Assembly (NCBI RefSeq): GCF_964204645.1
Contig: NC_134027.1
Coordinates: forward strand, 17,594,485-17,658,484
Source of the DNA: Tubulanus polymorphus
Taxonomy: Eukaryota; Nemertea; Palaeonemertea; Tubulaniformes; Tubulanidae
Length of the DNA stretch: 64,000 nt
Direction of reading: 5' to 3'
The notes below the pieces were generated by a model. That model was not told where the DNA came from. It saw nothing but the letters and a program-made list of their open reading frames with translations, and did no database searches. How positions within the stretch are numbered: position 1 is the stretch's first letter; every line of letters begins with the position of its first letter. Made by a program: the position numbers and the translations under genes. This document shows positions 11,350-22,263 of the stretch, in pieces.

Positions 11350-11487
11350 GCATTATTCCCACCAGCTGCAAGAATCGGCAAAGGAATTGAAGACCGTAGT
11401 GACCAGTTCATTCCACGATTAATAGCTGGAAAGAAAGTAATCGAAATAAATAGTTGTATACATAAGTGTAAACCAGTCCCTTACTAA
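11350..11487 (+). pseudogene. Family A conserved segment, plus strand
   Basis: An open stretch reading LFPPAARIGKGIEDRSDQF followed by IPRLIAGKKVIEIN, ending at a TAA (11,485-11,487). Copy 2 encodes the same stretch at about 19,078-19,214 with few replacements. The DQFIP..AGK pattern faintly recalls the DRFIP.RAG segment of Cdc20/Fizzy-type proteins, but the resemblance is short and I do not assign it. Because the opposite strand of the adjoining region is also conserved, the coding strand of this block is not settled. Confidence 0.35.
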
Positions 11488-12546
11488 CTACTAAGGCTTT
11501 CCAATGGCTCTACACACTTACATTAAGGGCCTAAATCTATTCTAGGCTTAGCCGAGTACTCATTTGCTATCATATGTACTCATATCATAGCACCACTCAG
11601 TGGAAACCTTAACTGCAGTTAGACCAAGAAATCATGTCTAACATTCCCTGGTTAGTGGATTCTCACCTTAAATTGCATAAACTCTGCTGTCGTTGTCATT
11701 GATCTGAGTCGTCAAGTGAACGCGGAAGTAACATTCTATAGGAAAATCCCTACTATTCCTGTCCATATTACGTTGATTTGAGCCAGAAATCTTCAGGAAA
11801 TGTAGCCTACATAAATTGATAAACTAATAGAATTAATCAATTGACTCATTTTAGGGATCATTGTTCATTAAAATCCTAAAACTCGCCATAAATTTCCGAT
11901 AAATTAAAGCTGAAAATGATTTAAACCATCCGCCATGTTGGCTGCATATTTTCCGCACTAATTGTAAGTCTGAATTTGCGATTTACGGTTGAGTTTGACG
12001 CTCGAGGTCGTCCGGTAATTTGTAGGCTTTTCGGGATGTACTTTTATCAATGGATGACAATGCTTTGCGTTATTCTTGTCGCTGTTTAGACCCGGTAATT
12101 AACACAGGATTAATTCATAATAAATTACTATACGCAAATTCGAAATGGTCAGGCACTGAGTTATATTATCTGACAGAAATAAAAATTACGTTCATAAGCT
12201 GTTAGTGGTCGAATCTGAGAGGAGTTACATTTTATGAAAAAATCTTGGCTGGAAAGTGGAAAATTTATAATAATCAACAGAATTACAAGAGGGTTTCTGC
12301 AAAAACAGCAGAAACTCTAATAATGAAGAACCAGAAACTGTCCATCCTCAAGGTCACATATCCAAATAATATGTCTTATTTGTAAGCCCAAAGGTTATCA
12401 ACGCCATGGTATACAATGTATCAGTGTCAAATATATAGGTAACAATTTTCTGAGGCCTGAAATTATACCCCAATGAAACCCCTTACATCAGGCCTTCCAA
12501 CATATCGGTGGAGAAGTTGGTAAATGAGTGGAAAAAATAAATTTTT

Positions 12547-13801
12547 AGCCCACTTGGGACTTAAGTCCCAGCGGGCTATTGCGTTCACTTTTCGTCCGTC
12601 TGTCCGTCCGGGACGCGAAATCCAGTTATTTTGGGTAGTTTAAAGACGCTTGAAGGTAATGTCTTGATATTTGGTTTATACATGTATCTACCCTAGAGAC
12701 ATCTCAGCCCAAAACCTGGCCCTGTCAGATTCAAGATGGCCGACTGGCAGCCATTGTTGTTCGCCAATATCAGCACTTTTTACACATTTTCAAAGTTTTC
12801 GAGGGGAATTTTGAAGATGCTTTGATCAATTACCTTGATCTTTTGTATATATTTGAATCCCCCAAGGGCCCATCAGCATAAGAGAAATTGGGTCGATCTG
12901 ACTCAAGATGGTCCTATGACCTTTTTAGTGCCCAAAAATGTCAATTTTGGCCAGAATTCTAGGTCCTGTAGCTTCCTACTGGTTTTCCATTTCTCATTGC
13001 AATTTGTGATAGGTATTCTTTGGAAAGGGATGTTTTATACATGAGACAGGTATTTTTGATCAGCCAATTATGACGCAATTGGCGGCCATCTTGGTGTCAT
13101 CAGTACACATTCGTAGGTGGGAAAAAGTTTTTCCATATTTAATTGATACTTAAGCATATTGTGTTACTATATTCAATTGGAAAGTTGTAGCCCATAACGT
13201 GTTCTATGATTTTCAAGGTCATTGTGAGTTTCAAGGTCATTGATTTTTGTATGTGGCCACCAAGGGGCATTGAATAATACAATAACTTTGTATTTCTATA
13301 TCATATTTGTACCTATGCATATTTTGTAACCACAATCAATTGCAATGTTGTAGCTCATGACATCTTCCATGATTTTGGTGAGTTTTAAGGACATTAGTTG
13401 TTCTATATGGTCACCAGGGGGCTTTGAATAGTAGAATAACTTAGTATTTCCTTACTAGATTAGTACCTAGGCATATTTTGTTACCATGATCGATTGCAAA
13501 GTTGTATTTCATGACATGTACTGCGATTGTGATGACTTTTAAGGTCATTGGGTTTTGCATATGGTCACCAGGGGGCGGTGAATAGTAGAATAACTCCATA
13601 ATAAATTGGTAACGAGGCATATTTTGTTATTACAATCAACTGCAAAATCGTAGCTGCTGACATGTTCTATGATTTTGGTGGGTTTCAAGGTCATTGATTT
13701 TTGTATATAGTCACTAGGGGGTGTTATGTATTGAAATTGTTAGATTGTTGAGCATTTGAAACCACTTCCAAAGTGGGCATGGTGTCCCTGGATCCCTAGT
13801 T
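12547..13801. mobile_element. TIR element, family D copy 2, with internal tandem repeats
   Basis: It starts AGCCCACTTGGGACTTAAGT and ends near AAGTGGGCATGGTGTCCCTG, as in copy 1. Its extra 700 bp (about 13,050-13,740) is made of four degenerate repeats of roughly 140 bp, each with 'catattttgt', 'caattgcaa', 'gttgtag', 'tttcaaggtcattg' and 'tggtcaccagggggc' strings. There is no coding potential. It is nested in piggyBac-like copy 2. Confidence 0.6.
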
Positions 13802-14421
13802 TAGTTGTTCTATTGCTTTGAAATTTTACTACATAAAGTAAGGATATATGGCATACAATTTCAGTTGGAATTGATTAGATCAGTGCATTTTGCTGGGAGA
13901 CAGAGCAGTTTATCTGAAACTTTTTCGTGAATTTTCTCATGGCGGCCATCTTGGAGTATGTGACCTTGACCTCAAGTTCACTTATATCCAAATTATTTAT
14001 GTCTACATTGTTGGCCTAAAAGTTATCAACAACATGCTATATAAATTTTCTGTGTCAGATACCTTGGTAACTATTCTATGAAGTTTCAAATATACCCCTA
14101 TAAACCCCTAAATTCCCTCCGGTACAGCAGCTGAGACACTATGTGGTATTGAAAGGGTTAAGCATAATTGTCCAATTGGTGTATAAGGCTTTGCTCTTTC
14201 TGCGTGTTTATTTCATAGATGTTTGTAATCTGTTCTATCTTTCACCTGTCTGATACTATATTGTCACATAATCCTTTAGATGATATTTGGAAATTTTTCT
14301 TTATGTTCTCACCATCTTGTAACTCCTCAATATGCTTTGCTCAAAAAATATCCTGCTACACAGAAACAAAGCTCATTGAAATTTCATTGAATACTTCAAT
14401 ATGTATATGATGTATTTCCAG

Positions 14422-14552
14422 GTTATGTGGATGATTGCTTCGAAAACCTAATTAAAGAAATAACATCTGGATCGGGAAGAGGCAATGAGTTAAGTTTAGA
14501 GCCACCTGCACTTACAAACTGCAGTGGATTTAGCGTTCTCACGGTTTTCTAA
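14422..14552 (+). pseudogene. Last exon of the THAP/DDE gene
   Basis: It follows a TATTTCCAG acceptor. The exon ending at 9,677 leaves one base (c) of a codon; adding 'gt' from this exon gives an in-frame Arg and the block RYVDDCFENLIKEITSG. The frame continues NELSLEPPALTNCSGF and stops at 14,550-14,552. The position fits the C-terminus expected after the STYRYVD motif of this family. The 4.7-kb intron between the two exons contains the whole piggyBac-like copy 2. Exon identity rests on the phase match and motif order. Confidence 0.55.
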
Positions 14553-14757
14553 ATAATGTAATCTTTGTTGTGTATAATTGATTTCAGTAAGACCTTCAAA
14601 TAAAAATGTACAAAGTACATGAATTGTTATTTTTCCATTCTTTCCATAACTCAACTTTACTCCTCTATCAGTGTCGCCCACATACACAAATTAACTCAAA
14701 CTAAGAAAAATGGTTAATGTGTGTCAAGACATTTCTATTTGTATATTATACCTTCAA

Positions 14758-15187
14758 TTAGGGTAGATATTTTGCAGCCACTTTAAATCCTTTAAATTTA
14801 AAATCGTCCTCTAGACCAGGTGGAGGGAAATATGCCCTAATGCAGCACACCGCACATGATGGAATGACAACACGATAGTCTTTACCCAAATAACCCCAAC
14901 ACCAGTGAACGAACTGACGATAAGCAGTGTGCTGGTACTTTTCATGTGGTGGTCCTTGAAAATGCATTTCCTCTATATTACTGTTTGTATTTCGACCATG
15001 CCACTTGTAAGCCCCAAACATCCAAAGAGACGGCATTTATACCAGGATGGTCAGTAATACAAGTGGGAACTACTTGCCCTTCCAGCTCATGCCCTGCTTC
15101 TTCCAATTTTGAGGTCACCTGTGGTATGTCCTGACAGCACACAAACTCTCTTGCGGTTCCATGGTCTGGCAGTATGAACAGGAACAC
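14758..15187 (-). pseudogene. P2X7-type cytoplasmic (P2RX7_C-like) domain, frameshifted
   Basis: The minus-strand frame from 15,187 reads EFVCCQDIPQV, then CITDHPGINAVSLDVWGLQV, and stops; a second frame (to 14,758) continues TAYRQFVHWCWGYLGKDYRV, VIPSCAVCCIRAYFPPPG and FKFKGF. The order CCQ, C.T.HPG....L..W.L, YR.F..W..G.LG...R..IPSC....IR..FP, GF matches the cysteine-rich C-terminal domain of P2X7 receptors, which also occurs alone in many invertebrate genes and transposon-linked genes. A frameshift lies near 14,980-15,040. An intron acceptor-like TTTTACGTAG precedes it (15,188-15,197). It lies tail-to-tail with the THAP/DDE gene. Confidence 0.65.
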
Positions 15188-15197
15188 CTACGTAAAA

Positions 15198-15599
15198 GTA
15201 AAAAGTGACAGGGTTTCTGAGTTTTTGAACATTTATTCAACTCTGAATTAATTTTTTTCTCAATTGCTGTTTATGAGTTAATGGTAAAAATTACTCTATT
15301 ACAGAGTAATAGGCTACACACAATGATAATGAATGAACTGAAGTGTGTTATTGTTACATTATCGATGGACTATGCAAAATGTAGCCTACTATTAGTTTGT
15401 TTGTTTGTTTGTTTGTATTGATTCGTAGTCTACGCTAAAAGAGACTTGACTTCTGGTTATTATGACTCTAATAATAGTGTGTGGGATGGAAACTCGGTTA
15501 AATATTTTTATTTGTCATATATATTTACGTTAATCTACCAGTCGTTTAAACGACTAACATCGAGTTTCCATGAATCGTCCATTTGCCGGTCCGCATCCG
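15198..15599. other. No gene seen; short (GTTT)n run
   Basis: A spacer with a (TTTG)n microsatellite at about 15,392-15,415. No supported coding sequence. Confidence 0.5.
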
Positions 15600-16299
15600 C
15601 ATCATCAACAACTTTCGTGCTCGCTCGAAGCTGAAAAGTCAAACACAAAAATTTGTCTCACAGTAACTTTTCGATGTCAGAATTTTCAAAATTTAAACGC
15701 CCCTGGTGGGTGAACGGGGTCCCCAATCAAAGATCCCTTCGACTTACCTCAAGGTACCTGTGATCCGTACATCTCCCGATAGTTTCAAGATAATCCGTCA
15801 AGGAATATTGTAATGCTAACAGAATATAGCCATCCAGGCTCTCGCGTATAGATACCGTAGCTGCATTCATTAGCTCTATCCAGGGAAGTTACTGCAAGGA
15901 TGCTATTGCTTGTATATGCGGCACAAAAATTCCTCAGTTGCGTTCACTCGAGACTGACCCCATTCAATGCGCCACATATATATATAAAGATACTAAAAAA
16001 CTACAGGTCTAGTACACCAGCTCTATCACTGCTTATATGGACACTGACACAAACAGACGCACTGACGCTCGCAGTGAGTAAACAGTGCAATTCTGATTAA
16101 TATCACATACAGTATTTGTCAATGCAGCGTAGTACTTGTGATACAGAATGGTTTCACCGACAGTGAATGTAAGTTGCAGTTGTTTATATCCTTTCAGTAA
16201 GATCCAGTGTGAAAAAGGATATAATAATAATAATAATAATAATCAGCAGGAATACAATAGGGTTTCTGCGAAGGCAGCAGAAACCCTAATAATAATAAA
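15600..16299 (+). repeat. Repeat family B, partial copy
   Basis: It matches the last 650 bp of the family B copy at 16,300-18,247: 'caactttcgtgctcgc', 'cccctggtgggtgaacgggg', 'cttacctcaaggtacctg', and then the conserved end with 'gaatggtttcaccgacagtgaa' and 'atccagtgtgaaaaaggatataataata'. It ends in (ATA)n followed by the AGGGTTTCTGC..GCAGAAACCCT palindrome. The first half of the family B sequence is missing. Confidence 0.6.
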
Positions 16300-18247
16300 T
16301 ATAGCTGCAAAGCAGCAATAACGGGTTTCTGCCTTGCCGGGTTAAATACCGTACTAGGAAGGTTGCAAAAGATTTCACTGAAATCAGTTCATTACGTGCC
16401 ACAATCTGTGAAGAAGCGCCACCTAGGGGTCAGCCTGTATCATGGGTCAGCCCATATCATGGATATGTTGACCCATTGCTCTTAAGTGCAAAGTAATGAT
16501 GTACCAAGTTTAGGGAAAATAATTTCAAGAAAATAGGTGATACAGTGTTTTACCATTCCCTCGTAGCATTTGTATCAACTAATTTAGCTGGTTAGCCTAG
16601 TATACCTATGTACATGTACTCACACCAGGTTTTGTGATATCTATAATAAAATGGCAGAATTACACGTGAAAAACGGATGCTAGAATGACTTTTCAAGATT
16701 TACGCCCCCTAGCGATTAGAATAGGAACTAATATGTGAGGGTTTTGTTGTATCTCATATCAAAGTACATGTGTATCAATTTTCATAGAAATCCCTCCATC
16801 CGATTAGTAGATATCAATGAAAGTGCATTTCCAACAACTTGTAGGTGGCGCTACTGGAGCACCATATGAGTTACTTACTTAAACCATACATCAATACAAG
16901 TGTATTGTAAAGGGCTACTAACCACACATTGCAACCTCGATTCTATCACCAACGATTAAGGACCTAGGAGCAAAAATCGTTGTTTTCACAGTCCCCTGGT
17001 GGCAGTTGTATAAACTAATCATGCAGGTTGGCATATTACACACATGTTTTTGTACTTATACCAAGTTTTGTGATTTTCAAAATAAACAGACCGCATTATA
17101 TACGAAAAATGGATGCTGAAATCGATTTTTCAAAATTTACGCCCCCTAGTGGTTAAAATAAGAACAGATCATATGAGGGGTTAGTTGCATTTAGTCACCA
17201 GGTACATGTGTGTCAATTTTCATAGAAATCCATTGATACCCTTAGTCGATATAGATGAAAATGTGTTTTCTAGCATCTTATAGGTGGCGCTACTGGAGAA
17301 CTATATGAGTTACATAGTTATACCATACATCAATACAAGCGTCTTGTCAAGGGCTACTGATAACTCGTTGCAACCATGATTCTATCTCAAATGGTTAAGG
17401 AGCTAGGAGCAAGAATCTCTTTGAAAAATTTGGGGTCCCATTTTCGAGCCCGTAGAGCCCAAACGGTTAATCGCAGATAGGGCGTGCCACTGACTTCTTT
17501 AACCTCCGGGCTGTTATGAACAACTTTCGTGCTCGCCTTAAGCTGAAAACTCAAAAACAAAAATTTTTCTCACTACATTTTCGATGTCAGAATTTTCAAA
17601 AGTAAAACACCCCTGGTGGATGAACGGGGGCCCGCAATCAAAGATTCCTCAGACTTACCTCAAGGTACCTGAATTCCGAACATCTCACGTAAGTTTCAAG
17701 TAAATCCGTTGAGCAATATTCTTGTTACTAGCGGAATTCAAAGTATTTAAGCCTATATATGATGCTCTAACTTGTGTTGCCGAATTCGAAGCAATATGTG
17801 ATGATCTCTAACTTGTGTATACGGCACAAACAAGGCCATAAAAATTCCTCAATTGCGTTCAGTCGAGCAATGCCCTAATTCAACAATCGATTCGTAGAAG
17901 AGATAAAAATATCACTGCTGCTTACGTGTTTACTACAAATCTAGAACAACACAGCTCTATCAATATAAGGACACACACACAAACTCACGTATTTAGGAGG
18001 CGCTGTGGGAATAAGACACGTAGGCACTACACATACGTATATGGATACTGTTTGAGTCGGGCTTAAATTTCGATGTTTAGAGGCTCACAGTGAGTAAACA
18101 GTGCAATTCTGATTAATATTACGTACAGTATTTGTCAATGTAGCATAGTACTTGTGTTACAGAATGGTTTCACCGACAGTGAAAGTAAATTGCATTTGTT
18201 TATATCGTTTCAGTACGATCCAGTGTGAAAAAGAATATAATAATAAA
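16300..18247 (+). repeat. Repeat family B, copy 2 (plus orientation)
   Basis: The longest copy. It starts at ATAGCTGCaaAGCAGCAATAACGGGTTTCTGCC and runs to 'gtgaaaaagaatataataata', where a family A copy is inserted. Its expected terminal palindrome resumes at about 20,055-20,095. The 1,100-1,730 region near the window start is its reverse complement. I see no conserved reading frame. The last 100 bp are part of a 147-codon open frame that runs into family A; that frame is a chance fusion. Confidence 0.65.
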
Positions 18248-20043
18248 TATAGCTGCATAGCAGCGATAACGGGTTTCTGCCTAACTGGTTCATATGTTGC
18301 AATGGGAAGCGTAAAAAAGATTTCATCGAAATTATTCAAATCCGTCCCTAACATAGGACTATTTCCAAGAAGCGCAACCTGGGTCAACAATATGCTGGAT
18401 TATGTGGATCCAAAAGGGCTACCATGTAAAAAGTACCGATGTACCAAGTCTAATCAAAATGGCTTTGAGGATACCGAAGATATGGTCCCCCGTTGGCAGT
18501 TGTATCAACTTAAACGTCGCTTGTCGAGGCAGGTGGTGGCCAGAAAAAGAAATATTTCTGGGAAAATGTTTTTGAAGACGCAAGGCATTGACTGATCAAT
18601 TGTGTTGTTTTCTTTCTTAATTTATATTTGATTTGGCAGGTCATCTTGCTTAGGAGTCCGTTTGTCAAAGCATCAAAGCAACACAGTCCAACTTGTTCAT
18701 GTCTCAGATGCAGCGGGCCAGGGCGGTCATTATATTGCTAACTTATCCCAATTACACTTACAACAGCCCAACGTTTTTCAGTGTGTAAACTTGAATACAT
18801 AAAAATAAGTCAATTAAATTTTCATTTTATTGAAAGAAATACTACTGAACACAGATTTTGAACTGAATGACGTGTTGATTTATCCAAGCCAAAAAATTAC
18901 AGCAAAATCAACTGATGATCAACGAGGTGAAGTTTTCATTTATCTTCGGATATTTGTCTACTCCCTGATGATACAAGCTTTTTGGCTACACCTTTTGAAA
19001 CATCAACACCTGATCTAATCGCACCAATTAGTCAGCCACAGTTGATTTGGAACGTACACTTGCACACTGTGGTTTAAATTTATTTCCACCAGCTGCAAGA
19101 ACCGGCAAAGGAATTGAAGACCGTAGTGACCAGTTCATTCCACGAATAATAGCTGGAAAGAAAGTAATCGAAATAAATAGTCCTACACATAAGTGTAAAC
19201 CAGCCTCTTACTAACAACTTAGGCTTTCCACTGTCTCTATTCACTACATCTAGGGCCTCTTCTAGGTGTATCCCCCCAAAAAAGCTAGGTAAAGTAGCTG
19301 GCCAACAATGATCATTGCTTCACCGAGTACTCATTTGCTACCATATGTACTAATATTATAAAGAAATCGTGTAAAACATTCCCTGGTTAACGGATTCTCA
19401 CCTTAAATTACGTAAAAACTGCCGTCGTTGTCATCGATCTGAGTCGTCGAGTGAACGCGGAAGTAAAATTCCGTATGAAAATTCCTACCATTTCTGTCCA
19501 TATTACGTTGAATCGAGCCAAAAATCTTCAGGAAATGTAGCCAACGTCAATTGATTTACGAATAGAATTGACCAATTGACTCGTTTTAAGGATCATGGTT
19601 TCGTGAAATTCATTAAAGATCCTTAAACTCACGATAAATTTAAGCCGAAAATGATTTCAACCATCCGCCATGTTTCATTCATAAGACTCTTATTACGCAC
19701 CGGCTGTAGTTATCGTTCGTGGGAAATGACGGATCCGGACTAATTGTTGGTCCGATTCCGTGATTTACGGTTGACTCAAGGTCGTGCGGTAAATTTTAAG
19801 CTTTTCGGGGTGCACTTTTATCAATGAATGACGATTCTTTGCGTTATTCTTGTCGCTGTTTAGACCCGGTAATTATGCCGGATTAATTCATAATAGATTA
19901 CTATACGCAAATTCGAAATGGTCAGGCGCTGAGTTATATTTCTGACAGAATTTAAAATTACGTTTATAAGCTGTTGGTAGTCGAATCTGAGAGGAGTTAC
20001 ATTTTATGAAAAATTTTTGGCTGGAAAGTGGACCATAAATAAT
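18248..20043 (+). repeat. Repeat family A, copy 2, inside family B
   Basis: It starts with the same ATAGCTGCatAGCAGCG palindrome and matches copy 1 through blocks at 18,825-19,050 (10,735-10,950), 19,080-19,214 (11,350-11,487) and 19,840-20,030 (12,080-12,260). The segment corresponding to about 10,980-11,345 is absent. It is inserted in the (TAA)n end of family B, which resumes at 20,044. The LFPPAARTGKGIEDRSDQF coding-like stretch is kept at about 19,078-19,214. Confidence 0.65.
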
Positions 20044-20148
20044 AATAATAATCAGCAGGAATACAATAGGGCTTCTGCGAAGGCAGCAGAAACCCTAATA
20101 ATCATGCGAATTTCAATAGGGTTTTCTGTGAAGAAACAGAAAACCCTA
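20044..20148 (+). repeat. Resumed family B end plus second palindrome
   Basis: (AAT)n, then AGGGCTTCTGC..GCAGAAACCCT and AGGGTTTTCTG..CAGAAAACCCT. It is the reverse complement of the arrangement at 436-528, showing that both palindromes belong together at one end of a larger composite unit. Confidence 0.6.
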
Positions 20149-20965
20149 ATTAACACATTTATCCATATTTTCAATGACAAGGGCAGATTCCATAATGTGA
20201 CATTTGGTTTTATCGAGACAGGGAAAGATTATAGCGGCATTATCAAAATCAGAATTGTGACTAGTTTCATAAACGTGATTAGCTACTCCACTCTCGCGTT
20301 TGAAATTTTTGACGTCAGTTTTATGTTCTCTGAGGCGCTTGTTCAAATCACGCCCAGTTTCCCCAATATATATTTTATTACATACTTTACAAGGGATTTT
20401 GTATACACCAATGTTCAAAGGTTCCGTGTTGCAGGAATTGTGAGTTAAGTAATGCCTAAGTTTATTATTGTAAGTGAAAAAAAGCTGTTCGTTAAGGAGA
20501 TGAAGGGGTTTTTTATTTTTCCAAAAAGGAACAAAAGGTACGACGATGGGCTGTTTCTGAGGGCGTGAAACTCGAGAATTACAAAAATGGGTGCAACGGG
20601 CTCGAAAAAGAGCTTTATTCAAAAGGTCGTTAGGATTAGCTTACTTATTAAGGGAATTCCTGATCTGGGTCAGCTCATCATCGAGAAAAAGGGGGTCGCA
20701 AATCCTCAAAGCTCGAAGAAATAATCCTTGAGCAACACCGAGTTTTATGCTGTAAGTGGTTAAGGAAAAATAATGCAAGTAGGATCCAGAATGAGTGGGT
20801 TTCTTATAACTGAGAATTCCAGACACAACAGATCATTATGAATGCACACATCTAAAAATGGGATTTTCCATCAACTTTCCAATTCAAATGTGAAGTTCAA
20901 CGAGGGGTAAAAGAGTTAATGAATAAGGGAAATAAATCAATATCAAAATCGTCAGGGTGAAGAAA
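20146..20965 (-). pseudogene. Penelope-like element fragment: RT tail and GIY-YIG endonuclease
   Basis: Reading leftward, 20,965-20,830 looks like the end of the reverse transcriptase (WKVDGKSHF, and FLDVCIHND in a neighbouring frame), then KKPTHSGSYLHYFSL and GVAQGLFLRALRICDPLFLD. An in-frame TAA (20,641-20,643) separates this from NKALFRARC, after which follows the GIY-YIG nuclease: GVYKIPCKVCNKIYIGETGR with both GIY-like and YIG motifs, the catalytic Arg in RDLNKRLREHK, NHVYETSH, and a final Glu in HIMESALVIE. Order and motifs are those of endonuclease-positive Penelope-like elements. The 5' part of the RT is missing, and the fragment has a stop and a frameshift. Confidence 0.8.
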
Positions 20966-21519
20966 AAAAAATAAAAATAAAGATCTTTTGGTATTTCATA
21001 TAACAAAATATGGAAGGGTGAATGGGAAAAAATGAAATAGAAATATCATTTTTATTGCTACTTTATATACTAATGCGGAAGGGTGAAGGAGAAACTATAA
21101 AATAAAAAAAACTATTAGCCGCGAGGTTGTTGACAGAGAGGTGTCCCGCCAATCTCACTACTCGTCTGTCGATCTCGTGATGCAACTATCTCACGATTAC
21201 TTGGAAACAGAAAGTTTCATCAACGCCGGCGGCGTCGGCGTGACCGGCCATTTTGTTGCGATACTAACAGCGGCACGAAACCGTCAAATTATTCAATTCA
21301 AATTCAAATCAAGTTCATTTTCATGAATTTGATGTCCGATGAGAGACGGATCAAACAAAATTTTTATTTTTTTTTCATACAGAAATTCAATTTCAATTAG
21401 GATTGAAGGCAGTCAAAATAAATATAAAAGATTAATTTTTTTACAACATGTAAGAATTTATGTGGAAGGGCGACGGAAATAAAAATAGAAAAAAATTTTC
21501 TTATTACCATAATGACCCA
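20966..21519. other. A-rich spacer, no gene seen
   Basis: Two A-rich stretches share 'tggaagggtga' strings (21,010-21,110 and 21,460-21,480). A GC-richer block at 21,119-21,300 has a short open frame without recognisable domains. Confidence 0.45.
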
Positions 21520-21893
21520 AATTATGGCGGCGGATACATGCTCCAGTAATTTTTAAAAAAATGCCTAATGACTGCCCTGCCCCGCTGCAGCTAAGACATA
21601 AACAAGTTAGAGTGTATTGCTTCGATGCTTTGAAAGAAAAGAACAAAAATCATTGATCAATCAATGCCGTGCGTCTTCAAAAAAATTTTCCCGTAAATAT
21701 TTCTTTTTCTGGCTACCACCTGCCTCGACACGAGGCATTTTCAAGTTTCATATTGTTGACCCAGGTTGCGCTTCTTGGAAGTAGTCATATGTTATGGACG
21801 GATTTGAATTATTTCGATGAAATCTTTTTTACGCTTCCAAGTGCGACATATGAACCAGTTAGGCAGAAACCCGTTATCGCTGCTATGCAGCTT
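21520..21893 (-). repeat. Repeat family A end fragment, inverted
   Basis: Reverse complement of the first part of family A: it ends in GGCAGAAACCCGTTATCGC and the GCTGCtatGCAGC palindrome, with 'tgacccaggttgcgcttctt' matching 'aagaagcgcaacctgggtca' at 18,366-18,385. Together with 18,248-18,780 it forms a long inverted repeat, with arms of about 400-500 bp separated by 2.7 kb. Confidence 0.65.
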
Positions 21894-22263
21894 TTTTTAG
21901 TTTTTGGCTCGCATTAGCGAGCCTATGTCAATGGTCTGGCCGATCGATAATCATTCGTATGCTTAATAAGCTATTTTTAGCACACTCAAACGCAATTTCA
22001 TTAGCCTGTATTTCCACTCTGACTAATGGGCGAATTGAACGGATTAAGCAAAAATGTATTTTGTAATTGGTTTTTTCTTCATGGTGCACAAAGTTGAAAG
22101 CCGTGGGTTTCATATTTTTTTCATTTTTTTTTTATTTTTATAATTTACAAAAAAAGTTTCAAAAATTCGATTTATTTGAGCACGTTATTTATGCAGCATC
22201 TTTAACTGTCCAAAATGACACATGTAAAAATTCGATGCTATTTGCGACCATTTCGGATTTATT
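21894..22263. other. Short palindrome and spacer
   Basis: It starts with a GGCTCGCattaGCGAGCC palindrome (21,905-21,922), perhaps the end of another small foldback element. No gene is seen. Confidence 0.4.

Larger units (their letters stand above)
10204..12336 (+). repeat. Repeat family A, copy 1
   Basis: It begins at ATAGCTGCatAGCAGCGATAACGGGTTTCTGCC and ends near a degenerate GGGTTTCTGC..GCAGAAACTC palindrome (about 12,292-12,329). Copy 1 of the piggyBac-like element keeps the uninterrupted site (about 150-170), so this interval is a genuine insertion into an 'aataacaataatgaag' sequence. Matching copies lie at 18,248-20,043 (plus) and 22,264-23,626 (minus), and the first 400 bp also at 21,520-21,893 (minus). 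It contains conserved coding-like segments on both strands, listed separately. Confidence 0.7.
9797..14161 (+). mobile_element. piggyBac-like element, copy 2, with nested insertions
   Basis: It is bounded by TTAA at 9,797-9,800 and 14,158-14,161. Inside the left TTAA the sequence starts CCCTTACAATACCAC; the right end, reverse-complemented, starts CCCTTTCAATACCAC, so the inverted ends share about 15 bp with one mismatch. Subterminal palindromic CATACGGTA/TACCGTATG motifs follow at 9,830-9,870. The element body (9,801-10,203, about 12,336-12,546 and 13,802-14,157) matches copy 1. It is interrupted by family A (10,204-12,336) and family D (12,547-13,801). It lies inside the last intron of the THAP/DDE gene. 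Confidence 0.75.

Noticed and set aside
11350-11487. Match to Cdc20/Fizzy-type N-termini (DQFIP..AGK)
   Set aside because: Only about ten residues are alike, and no WD40 repeats or C-box are seen nearby; too weak to name.
18152-18595. 147-codon plus-strand open frame
   Set aside because: It begins in the end of family B and runs across the insertion junction into family A; no domain and not conserved in other copies, so a chance fusion frame.
20017-20448. 143-codon plus-strand open frame
   Set aside because: It is the antisense of the GIY-YIG domain of the Penelope-like fragment, joined to a repeat end.
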